NCBI RefSeq assembly: GCF_020215705.1
Contig: NZ_JAIWNB010000030.1
Span: 1-64,000 of the forward strand
From: Nonomuraea aurantiaca
GTDB lineage: Bacteria > Actinomycetota > Actinomycetes > Streptosporangiales > Streptosporangiaceae
Reading direction: 5' to 3'
DNA length: 64,000 nt
How positions within the stretch are numbered: the stretch's first letter is position 1; each line of letters begins with the position of its first letter. Positions 17,039-24,503 of the stretch are shown here, one piece after another. The translations under genes and the position numbers were made by a program. Below the pieces are notes generated by a model. The model did no database searches, was not told the origin of the DNA, and worked only from the letters and a program-made list of their open reading frames with translations.

Positions 17039-17888
17039 ACGGCAGGACGGGGCGGCCGCGCACGCCGGGCTCGGCGGCGAAGAGCGCGCCCGCGGCCGGC
17101 TGTTCCACCCGGTCGACGTCGAGGGCCGAGGTGGTGATGAACAGCTGGTCGAGGTTGTCGCCGCCGAAGGCGACCGCGGTGACCTTGCGTACCGGGAGCC
17201 GGACGACGGCGTCGAGACGGCCCTCCGGGCTGTAGCGGTGTACGGCGGCGCCGCCCCACAGCGCCACCCACACGCCGCCCTCGGAGTCGACCGTGAGCCC
17301 GTCGGGGGCGCCGTCGGCCGGGTCCACGACCACGAACGGCCGCCGCCCGGTGAGCCCACTGTCCCGGTCGTAGTCCAGCACGTCCACCCGCCCGGTGGTC
17401 GTGTCGGCGTAGTAGGCGAGGTCGCCGGCGGGGCTGAAGTCCAGGCCGTTGGAGATCGTGACCTCCGGCAGCACCACGCGCAGCCCGCCACCGGCCTCGG
17501 CCACATAGAGGGAGCCGCGGCCCGGGGTCTCGTCGTAGGCCATGCTGCCGATGTAGAAGCGGCCGTCGGGGTCGCAGCCGCCGTCGTTCATGCGTACCGA
17601 GGCATCGCTCCACGCCTCGCCGAGCGAGCGCAAGGGGGCGTCCAGCTCGTCGGAGTCGGCCAGCAGCAGCTCCCGCTCGGCCGCGACCACGTAGCCCGCG
17701 GCGCGCGGGCGGATCGTCGCCGCGACCGCGCCGACGTGGCGGCGGCGGACCGTGCCGTCGGGATCGAGCGCCAGCACGTCACCGGCCATCATGTCGACGA
17801 ACCGCAGGCCGCCCCAGCGGTCGGACCACACGGGGCCCTCCCCGTGCTCGGCGACGGGGGCGGTCACGGTGTACGCGGCGATGGTCAT
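17028..17888 (-). CDS. SMP-30/gluconolactonase-type calcium-dependent hydrolase
   Basis: A 286-residue six-bladed propeller of the SMP-30/Gluconolactonase/LRE family. Metal-binding residues are seen as the Glu in HGEGPVW, the Asn in TISNGLDF and the Asp in GAPDGLTVDSEGG; SVRMNDGGCDPDGRFYIG carries the other conserved Asn/Asp. The family opens sugar lactones such as gluconolactone; the substrate here is not determined. It is probably cytoplasmic, with no signal peptide. It lies convergent to the LAL regulator and downstream of an HNH nuclease. The 3' end carries a stop-spanning duplication. Confidence 0.88.
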   Translation of the reverse strand: MTIAAYTVTAPVAEHGEGPVWSDRWGGLRFVDMMAGDVLALDPDGTVRRRHVGAVAATIRPRAAGYVVAAERELLLADSDELDAPLRSLGEAWSDASVRMNDGGCDPDGRFYIGSMAYDETPGRGSLYVAEAGGGLRVVLPEVTISNGLDFSPAGDLAYYADTTTGRVDVLDYDRDSGLTGRRPFVVVDPADGAPDGLTVDSEGGVWVALWGGAAVHRYSPEGRLDAVVRLPVRKVTAVAFGGDNLDQLFITTSALDVDRVEQPAAGALFAAEPGVRGRPVLPCAL

Positions 17889-17967
17889 GCCGATCTCCTC
17901 TGGCTGGGCTCAGACCTCCCATTGTCGATCACGACCGGCTGAATCCGTCACCGCCCCGTCGGCAGGA

Positions 17968-18013
17968 ACCCAGGGTCGGTACGCGTCCGCACCTGGTGAC
18001 GGTACCCCTGGGT
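17968..18013 (-). terminator. Candidate hairpin terminator after the HNH nuclease gene
   Basis: ACCCAGGG (17968-17975) and CCCTGGGT (18006-18013) are perfectly complementary, and GGTAC/GTACC extend the stem inward with a small bulge. It lies just beyond the leftward HNH stop. No T-run is present, which is usual in high-GC actinomycetes. Confidence 0.5.
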
Positions 18014-18040
18014 GAGCCTCGCCCGACCCTGTCGCCGCGA

Positions 18041-18685
18041 TCAGGGCGAGCAGGTGTCGAGCATCTCGATCAGCGCGGCCTTCTCCGCCTTCGTGATCCG
18101 CAGCGCGTAGTGCCGCTTGACGGTGATCCACGACCGGGCGTACGTGCACCAGTAGCCGATGACCGGCGGCCGCCACGTGATCGGCGTGCTGCCGCCCTTG
18201 TCGATGTTGGCGGTGGCGCTGACGGTGACCAGTTCGGGGCGGATCAGGTCGTTGGCGAAGGCGTGGCGCCGGGCGTCGGTCCAGGTGTCGGCGCCCGAAC
18301 GCCAGGCGTTGGCCAGGGGGACCAGGTGGTCGACGTCGATCTTCGCCTCGCTGGTGAGCAGCTTGCCGTCGTAGCGGCTGTACCAGATGCCGGCCAGGAC
18401 TCGGCAGGACGCGTCGCGCCGGACGGCCTCTCCGTCACGGTTCAGGACGATCTCTCGGGTGTCGCACGCCCCCCGCTGCGGGGCCCATTCGGGCATGAAG
18501 CGGATGTGGCTGTAGCCGTGGAGCGTGCCTCTCTTGGCGACGGCCAGGCCGTCGAGCGCCGTACGGGCGTCGGCCGCCGAGATCGGGGCGGGCATCGCGC
18601 GCGCGGTCGCGGCGGCGCCGGCCGGCGGGACGAGCAGGAGAGTCGCGAGGAAGGGGACCACGAACCGCCCTGAGAAGATGGTCAT
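18041..18685 (-). CDS. Secreted HNH endonuclease family protein (DUF1524-type)
   Basis: A 214-residue protein with a signal peptide (FVVPFLATLLLVPPAGAAATA) and a C-terminal nuclease domain. DVDHLVPLANAW has the first His, a downstream Asn lies in ATANIDKGG, and the segment RHAFANDL matches secreted GmrSD/DUF1524-like HNH nucleases common in actinomycetes. Four Cys (CDTREI, ASCRVL, YWCTYA, DTCSP) could form two disulfides outside the cell. A role in extracellular DNA breakdown is inferred. The ATG at 18685 has only a weak GGTAA upstream. Confidence 0.85.
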   Translation of the reverse strand: MTIFSGRFVVPFLATLLLVPPAGAAATARAMPAPISAADARTALDGLAVAKRGTLHGYSHIRFMPEWAPQRGACDTREIVLNRDGEAVRRDASCRVLAGIWYSRYDGKLLTSEAKIDVDHLVPLANAWRSGADTWTDARRHAFANDLIRPELVTVSATANIDKGGSTPITWRPPVIGYWCTYARSWITVKRHYALRITKAEKAALIEMLDTCSP

Positions 18686-18801
18686 GGATTACCAGTAACA
18701 GCCACCTCGAAGGCGTGTCACGAAAAGTAATCGAGATGGCACCAAAAGTGACTCCATCAAGTGATTGACGGAGCGGCGGAGGCCGAACTAGTTTCGTTCC
18801 C

Positions 18802-19425
18802 ATGAGAGACAGCGACCAGGTCAGCGTGATCATGAAAGTCGCGACGCAGCTCTTCGCGGCTCTCGGCTTCGACGGCACCTCCACCAGGCAGATCGCCGAC
18901 GCGGCGGGCCTGAACATCGCCACCGTCAACTACCACGTCGGCGGCAAGCGGGAGCTCTACCTGGCCGTGATGGAGCGCGCCCACCAGGCCGAGCGCGCCG
19001 CCTTGGAGGGGGCGCTGGGCCGCCTGGACGGCGACGATCCGGCCGCCGGGATCCACCGGCTGATCGACGACTACCTGGACTTCTGCGTGGTCCATCCCGA
19101 GGTGCCGGCGCTGTGGATGCACCGCTGGCTCTCCGACGCCAGCGACCTCACCGAGCTCGAACGCCACTACGTCCAGCCGCTGGTGGTGATGGTGACCGAT
19201 GCCCTGCGTCCTTTGGTCGGGTCCGGGGTGATCGACCGCGCGGTCGATCTGGAGTACGCCATGTGGTCGGTGATCTGGTGCGTGCACGGGTTCGCCAAGG
19301 GCGGCGTGCTGGACGAGGAGGGCCACCGCCGGAGCGGGAGCGACACGGTGGCGCTGCGCCGTTTCCGCGCCCACCTGCACCTGACCGTGCACCGTATGCT
19401 CGGGCTGCCCGGTGAAACTCCATGA
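18802..19425 (+). CDS. TetR/AcrR family transcriptional repressor
   Basis: A 207-residue protein with the N-terminal TetR helix-turn-helix (STRQIADAAGLNIATVNYHVGGK) and a helical ligand-binding domain. It overlaps the next gene by four bases (ATGA), so the two are one operon and the regulator probably controls it. The region 18740-18780 upstream has two similar A-rich boxes (CACGAAAAGTA and CACCAAAAGTG) that may form its operator. Confidence 0.9.
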   Translation: MRDSDQVSVIMKVATQLFAALGFDGTSTRQIADAAGLNIATVNYHVGGKRELYLAVMERAHQAERAALEGALGRLDGDDPAAGIHRLIDDYLDFCVVHPEVPALWMHRWLSDASDLTELERHYVQPLVVMVTDALRPLVGSGVIDRAVDLEYAMWSVIWCVHGFAKGGVLDEEGHRRSGSDTVALRRFRAHLHLTVHRMLGLPGETP

Positions 19426-20840
19426 ACCTGCCTGAGACCGGGAGGACCATCGAGGAGTTGCTGGCCGAGGTGGCTCGGCTCAAGGAGCACGACCTGCCGG
19501 TCAGGGGCGGCCACGTGACCGCCTACGTCTACGACAGCGGACGGGACGGGGTTCACGAGGCGGCGGCCCGCGCCTACGCGGAGATGCTGGAGGTCAACTG
19601 CCTCGACCCGACGGCGTTCCCCAGCGTGGTGGAGATGGAGAAGCAGGTCGTCGGCGCCGTCGCCGACCTGCTGGGCGGTGGCCACGGCATCTTCACCAGC
19701 GGCGGCACCGAGTCGATCATGCTGGCGGTGAAGGCCGCCCGTGACGCGGCCGGGCGCGACCGGCCCAACCTGGTGCTCCCCGTCACCGCCCATCCGGCCT
19801 TCCGCAAGGCGGCGCACTACCTCGGGCTCGAGGTCAGGCCGGTGCCGGTCGATCCGGCCACGTTCAAGGCCGGTGCGCGGGCCGTGGCGGCGGCGATGGA
19901 CGACGACACCATCCTGGTCGTCGCCTCGGCGCCGTCGTACCCCCAGGGCGTGATCGACCCGGTCGAGGAGATCGCGGCCGTGGCCGCCGCCGCGGGCGTC
20001 GGCTGCCATGTGGACGCGTGCGTGGGCGGGTGGTTGCTGCCGTGGCTGCGGGCGGCGGGCGCGGCGATCCCGCCGTTCGACCTGTCGGTGCCGGGGGTCA
20101 CCTCGCTCTCCTGCGACCTGCACAAGTTCGGGTACGCCCCGAAGGGCGCCTCGGTCGTGCTGTTCGCCGACCCGGCGCTGCGCCGGAAGGCGTACTTCGC
20201 CTCGGCCGCCTGGCCCGGTTACACGGTCATCAACGCCACCGTGCAGAGCTCCAGGTCCGCGGGGTCGCTCGGCGGGGCGTGGGCCACGCTTCAGGCTCTG
20301 GGCCGCGACGGCTACCTGGCCCTGGGCCGGACCACGCTGGAGGCGACGGCCCGGTTACGCGCGGGCATCGCGGCGATCCCGGGGCTGCGGGTGCTGGGCG
20401 ATCCGGAGACCTCCCTGGTGGCGTTCACCTCGCCGGAGCTCGACGTGTTCGTCCTGGCCGACGAGGCGCGGCGGCGCGGCTGGTACCTCCAGCCGCAGCT
20501 GTCCTACGCGGGCATCCCGGCCAACCTGCACATCACGGTCACCGGGGTGACGCTCTCGGGGATCGAGGCGCTGCTGAAGGTCATCGGCGAGTCGGCGGCG
20601 GCCGCCCGGACGCGCGGCCCGGCCGTACTCCCCGACGGGCTGATCGACCTGGTCGCGGACCTGGACCTGGAGGCACTGGACGACGCGGCCTTCGCCGAGC
20701 TGGCCGCGGCGGTCGGGGTGGACCTGCGGCCCGGCGCGGGCCAGCCGGAGATGGCGCTGGTCAACGCGGTCCTGGACGCGCTGCCCGCGCCCCGGCGGGA
20801 GGCGGTGCTGGTGCGCTTCCTGTCAGTGATCTACAGCTGA
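19422..20840 (+). CDS. PLP-dependent lyase/decarboxylase, sphingosine-1-phosphate-lyase-like
   Basis: A 472-residue fold-type I PLP enzyme. TSGGTESIMLAVKAAR binds the phosphate, HVDACVGG carries Asp198 for the pyridine nitrogen, and SCDLHKFGYAPKG carries Lys235, the Schiff-base lysine. The pattern (including SGTSGGTE-like and DLHKFG-type motifs) is that of S1P lyases and related group II decarboxylases, which cleave phosphorylated long-chain bases or decarboxylate amino acids. The substrate in this organism is unknown. Start and stop overlap with the TetR gene indicates translational coupling. Confidence 0.85.
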   Translation: MNLPETGRTIEELLAEVARLKEHDLPVRGGHVTAYVYDSGRDGVHEAAARAYAEMLEVNCLDPTAFPSVVEMEKQVVGAVADLLGGGHGIFTSGGTESIMLAVKAARDAAGRDRPNLVLPVTAHPAFRKAAHYLGLEVRPVPVDPATFKAGARAVAAAMDDDTILVVASAPSYPQGVIDPVEEIAAVAAAAGVGCHVDACVGGWLLPWLRAAGAAIPPFDLSVPGVTSLSCDLHKFGYAPKGASVVLFADPALRRKAYFASAAWPGYTVINATVQSSRSAGSLGGAWATLQALGRDGYLALGRTTLEATARLRAGIAAIPGLRVLGDPETSLVAFTSPELDVFVLADEARRRGWYLQPQLSYAGIPANLHITVTGVTLSGIEALLKVIGESAAAARTRGPAVLPDGLIDLVADLDLEALDDAAFAELAAAVGVDLRPGAGQPEMALVNAVLDALPAPRREAVLVRFLSVIYS

Positions 20841-20922
20841 CAGCCGGCGATGTACAACTGACGTTGCAGTCCCACGCATTCGAGAGGCGGACCTCGGCCG
20901 TCATTCCACGGAAGGACACGGA

Positions 20923-20941
20923 ACATCCTCGGGAAGGATGT
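20923..20941. promoter_or_regulatory. Inverted repeat upstream of the copper-enzyme-like lipoprotein
   Basis: ACATCCT and AGGATGT, separated by five bases, lie 32 nt before the lipoprotein start. This could be an operator or an mRNA hairpin. It does not resemble a CsoR site. Confidence 0.35.
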
Positions 20942-20972
20942 CCCCCGCCGGGCCACGCGGGACCGTGGAACC

Positions 20973-22112
20973 ATGATTCGACTAGCCCGTATCGCCGCCT
21001 CGTGCGCCGTGGTCGCCCTGCTCGCCTCGTGCGGGACGGCCACCACGGCCACCCCGGCGGCCCACCCGACCCACGCCGGGGGACATGGGGCCAAGGTCGC
21101 GCCGGTGGCCGCCCCCTTACGCGACGGCGAGCGGTTCGAGTCCTTGACGATGGCGGAGCCCTACACGCCGAACGCCCCCAACGGCGGCACCGACGACTAC
21201 CGGTGTTTCGTCATCGACCCCAAGCTGACGAAGCAGGCGTTCCTGACCGGAGCCCAGTTCCAGCCGCAGAACGCCGACATCGTGCACCACGCGATCTTCT
21301 TCCGGCTCGACCCCGGGCAGGCCGCCAAGGCGAAGACGCTCGACGACGGCGCTCCCGGTCAGGGCTGGACGTGCTTCGGCGGCTCCGGTGTGGACGACGC
21401 CTCCTGGGTGGCGCACTGGGCGCCGGGCACCAACGAGACGCTGCTGGACTCACGCTACGGCTACGCGTTGCCGCCCGGCAGCAAGCTCGTCATGCAGATC
21501 CACTACAACACGCTGAACGTGGAAGGCGCCCCCCAGTCCGACAAGTCGGGCATCCGGCTGCGGCTCACCGACAAGAAGCTGGAGCCGCTGGAGACGGCGC
21601 TGCTCCCTGGGCCGGTGGAGCTGCCGTGCACGCCGCAGGAGTCCGGCGCGCTGTGCGACCGGGCAGCCGCCGTCAAGGACGTGGCGCGCAGGTTCGGGCC
21701 GGAGTCCGAGGAGCAGCCCGACCAGCTGGCGAAGATGTGCGGGCCGGTCAAGCCGGGGCCGACGCAGCACTGCGACCGGCCCGTCCCGGGCCCCATCACG
21801 CTGCACGCGATGGCCGGGCACATGCACCTGCTCGGGCGCTCCATCAAGGTCGAGCTCAACCCCGGCACGCCCAAGGCGCAGACGCTGCTGAACGTCCCGA
21901 ACTACGACTTCGACGACCAGGCGCTACGCGTGCTGGCCAAGCCGGTCACCCTCAAGAAGGGCGACATACTACGGGTGACCTGCACGCATGACGCCGGGCT
22001 GCGCGCGCAGCTGCCGCAGCTGCGCAAGCTGCGACCGCGCTATGTGGTCTGGGGCGAGGGAACCAGCGACGAGATGTGCCTGGGCCTCGCCATCTGGTCG
22101 AAAGCCACATGA
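20973..22112 (+). CDS. Lipoprotein with PHM/DBH-like dicopper monooxygenase fold
   Basis: A 379-residue lipoprotein (lipobox LLASC, lipidated Cys20). It has a full set of residues matching the copper ligands of peptidylglycine alpha-hydroxylating and dopamine beta-monooxygenases: His105-His106 (VHHAIFF) and His177 (MQIHYNT) for the CuH site, His283 and His285 (AGHMHLLG) and Met368 (SDEMCLG) for the CuM site. Spacing and order agree with the two-domain family. It would sit on the outer face of the membrane and hydroxylate an unknown substrate with ascorbate-like reductant. An apparent terminator follows. Confidence 0.8.
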   Translation: MIRLARIAASCAVVALLASCGTATTATPAAHPTHAGGHGAKVAPVAAPLRDGERFESLTMAEPYTPNAPNGGTDDYRCFVIDPKLTKQAFLTGAQFQPQNADIVHHAIFFRLDPGQAAKAKTLDDGAPGQGWTCFGGSGVDDASWVAHWAPGTNETLLDSRYGYALPPGSKLVMQIHYNTLNVEGAPQSDKSGIRLRLTDKKLEPLETALLPGPVELPCTPQESGALCDRAAAVKDVARRFGPESEEQPDQLAKMCGPVKPGPTQHCDRPVPGPITLHAMAGHMHLLGRSIKVELNPGTPKAQTLLNVPNYDFDDQALRVLAKPVTLKKGDILRVTCTHDAGLRAQLPQLRKLRPRYVVWGEGTSDEMCLGLAIWSKAT

Positions 22113-22117
22113 CGCAG

Positions 22118-22155
22118 GGGCGCACGCACACCGCCAGGCCGGTGTGCGTGCGCCC
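22118..22155 (+). terminator. Strong bidirectional hairpin terminator
   Basis: A perfect 16-bp inverted repeat (GGGCGCACGCACACCG and its complement) with a six-base loop lies between the convergent lipoprotein and GH27 genes. The stem can serve both strands; no T-run follows. Confidence 0.85.
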
Positions 22156-22161
22156 GTGGTC

Positions 22162-22277
22162 GGGTCAGCCGAGCATGACGTGATCCAGGCCGGGGGGCCG
22201 CCGCCCGCGGCCGGGATCGGGGTCAGCCCAGCGTGACCCGGTCCAGGTTGGGGCCGCCGCCCTCGGTCGTGGCCGTG
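22162..22277. repeat. Two diverged 58-nt tandem repeats spanning the GH27 stop codon
   Basis: Units 22162-22219 and 22220-22277 both begin GGGTCAGCC and share most of GAGC(A/G)TGAC..(G/A)TCCAGG..GGGGCCGCCGCCC. The inner copy encodes the final ...GGGPNLDRVTLG and stop; the outer copy, allowing one 2-nt indel, would encode GLDHVMLG and another TGA. Confidence 0.85.
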
Positions 22278-24316
22278 AGGCGGATCGTGTTGGCCCCCGC
22301 CTGCAGGTCCACCGTGACCGTGCCGTCCGCCCAGGTGTCCCAGTTCGTGGTGGCGGGGAACGACCGGGTGGTCACCGCCGTGCCGTTCACCGCGACCTCC
22401 ATCGGCCGGTCCACCGCCGTCCCGTTGGCGTACCGGATCGTCAGGGGCGTGGCGCCCGCGGCGGCCGCGTTGACGGCGAACTCGACGTAGGAGCCCACCA
22501 GGTTGTCGTAGTTGACGAAGCCGGTCCCGGTGAAGCCGGTGTGGTTGGACTCCGCCACGCCTTGTGAGATCGTCGCGCTCTCCGCCTGGTACTCGGTGCC
22601 GGTCGGGGTGGCGGCCGACACGTCGATGTAGTCCGCGTTCGGGCCGCCGTTCGCGGTGGTGGCCGTCGCGCGGATGGTGTTGGCCCCGGCGGTCAGCGGC
22701 AGCGTGAACGTGGCCGTCGCCCAGGTGTCCCAATCGCCCGTACTGGGGAAGTCGCGGGTCAGCGTGGTGCCGTTGGCGGTGATGGTCATCGGGCGGTTCA
22801 CCGTCGTGCCGTTGGCGTACCTCAAGGTGACGTTGGCGTTACCCGCCGCGGTGGCGTTGACGGTGAACTCGACGTACGAACCGACGACGTTGTCGTAGTT
22901 GACGAAACCCGTGCCGGAGTAGCCCGCGTGGTTGGACTCGACGACGCCCTGCGAGATCGTCGCGTTCTCCGCCTCGTAGTGGGGGGTCGCGGTGGTGGGC
23001 CGGGCGCGGATGAGGCGGGTCTCGCCGGGGCGCAGGGTGGCGCTGTAGGAGGAGGCGACGGTGCCTTCCGAGCCTCCGGACCACAGGTTCGTGACCTCGG
23101 CCGGGCCGGTGAAGCCCACTTGCGACCAGGTGACGCTGACTGTGGAGTTGCCGGACGTACCGGTGTTGTAGAGCGCCACGATGTAGTCGCCGTTCGACTC
23201 TCGTTTACGCCATACCTGGTTGACACCACTGTTCACAACTCGGCCGGCCGCGACTCCGTCCTGGTCGACGGCGATGAGCCGGTCGTTGGTCAGCATGGCC
23301 AGGTCGGTCGAGGTGAGCGCGGTCAGGTCGGTGCCGAGCAGCAGCGGGCTGGAGATCATGGCCCAGTGCGTCATGTGCGTGCGCCGCTGGTCGGCGGTCA
23401 GGCCGACCTGGTCGCCGTTGCCGACCTCCAGGGAGTCGTAGTCGTTCCAGCCGCCGGGGCCGGCGTACTGCTGCCAGTTGGCGGCCGAGGTGAACCGGCT
23501 GGACACGTGCGACCAGTCGGTGAGGGGGAACCCGCTGCCGTTCGCGCCCGGACCGCAGTAGCACTCGACGTCGCCCTGGGTGCGCCAGCTGTTGGCCAGC
23601 CGCTTCCAGGTGGTGGCCTGGGCGATGGGCAGGTTGTTGGACAGCGCGAAGTTGATCGGCCGGCCGGTCTGCCGCAGCGCCTTGTCCCAGGCTTCGACGT
23701 CGGCGACCGTCGTCGCGTCCACGCCGTCGATCTTCAGGTAGTCGACGCCCCACGAGGCCATCTGGTTCGCCCAGGAGTTGATGAACAGCTGCGCGCCGGG
23801 GTGGGAGTAGTTCAGCCGGTACATGTTCTTGCAGTTGTAGTTCTTGTGCGTCTGGGAGGTGTCGGCGATGTCCTGCGCGTGGTAGGAGGTGCCCTCGACG
23901 GGCTTGTTGGCGGTGACGGCGTTCTTGGCGATGCCGGGCGTGACGTAGAAGCCGAACTTCAGCCCCTTGGCGTGCACGTAGTCGGCCAGCGCCTTGATCC
24001 CGCTGGGGAACTTGGCGGTGTCGACGGCCCACCGCCCGAAGCCGTCGACCTGGAAGCCGTTGGAGTCGCACTTCTGGTAGAAGTCGTCGAGGTTGACGTA
24101 GACGTAGCCGTGCGCGGCCAGGCCGCTGCTGACCAGCGCGTCGGCCTGGGCCTTCATCTTGGCCTCATCGGGCCAGCGCCGCACGAAGCTCCAGCTGCTC
24201 CACCCCATGGCGGGCCTGATCGACAGGCCGTTGTCGGACGCGGCCGCGGGCTGAAGGCCCACGAACAGGCCCGCCAAGAGCACCGCGACCGCCGCGACTA
24301 TCCCTCTCCCTCTCAC
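22223..24316 (-). CDS. Secreted GH27 alpha-galactosidase-type enzyme with two CBM35-like modules
   Basis: A 697-residue protein with a signal peptide. The GH27 barrel starts at PAMGWSSWS. Asp197 in YLKIDG is the nucleophile, Asp249 in SWRTQGDVE fits the acid/base, and GGWNDYDSLEVGNG is the family signature. Family activities include alpha-galactosidase and beta-L-arabinopyranosidase, so the exact sugar is uncertain. A short beta domain (about 370-450) precedes two tandem CBM35-like modules (about 455-575 and 580-697), each with YEAE..ATISQGV and an RYANGT core. The GTG start at 24316 follows GGAGA. It is the last gene of the leftward glycan-degrading cluster, 187 nt after the GH29-like gene. 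Confidence 0.9.
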   Translation of the reverse strand: MRGRGIVAAVAVLLAGLFVGLQPAAASDNGLSIRPAMGWSSWSFVRRWPDEAKMKAQADALVSSGLAAHGYVYVNLDDFYQKCDSNGFQVDGFGRWAVDTAKFPSGIKALADYVHAKGLKFGFYVTPGIAKNAVTANKPVEGTSYHAQDIADTSQTHKNYNCKNMYRLNYSHPGAQLFINSWANQMASWGVDYLKIDGVDATTVADVEAWDKALRQTGRPINFALSNNLPIAQATTWKRLANSWRTQGDVECYCGPGANGSGFPLTDWSHVSSRFTSAANWQQYAGPGGWNDYDSLEVGNGDQVGLTADQRRTHMTHWAMISSPLLLGTDLTALTSTDLAMLTNDRLIAVDQDGVAAGRVVNSGVNQVWRKRESNGDYIVALYNTGTSGNSTVSVTWSQVGFTGPAEVTNLWSGGSEGTVASSYSATLRPGETRLIRARPTTATPHYEAENATISQGVVESNHAGYSGTGFVNYDNVVGSYVEFTVNATAAGNANVTLRYANGTTVNRPMTITANGTTLTRDFPSTGDWDTWATATFTLPLTAGANTIRATATTANGGPNADYIDVSAATPTGTEYQAESATISQGVAESNHTGFTGTGFVNYDNLVGSYVEFAVNAAAAGATPLTIRYANGTAVDRPMEVAVNGTAVTTRSFPATTNWDTWADGTVTVDLQAGANTIRLTATTEGGGPNLDRVTLG

Positions 24317-24503
24317 GGGATTCTCTCCTTTGCTCGTACGGCCGGCCCGGTGGGCGCCAAGCGCCGTACGGGGCCGGGGACTGTCCAGGGGAACGCTCCT
24401 CCGGTGGAGCCGGCGCGCCGCCGCGACGTGCGCCTTGTGGGCCGTGGCCTCCGTTGGTGCTGGCCGCCGTGCGAAGCGTCCGCGCCCGCACGACGGCCGG
24501 GGT

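Noticed and set aside
20828..20862. A sixth stop-spanning duplication after the PLP lyase
   Set aside because: Only 12 of 14 bases match over a short core; it may be chance, so it was not listed as a feature.
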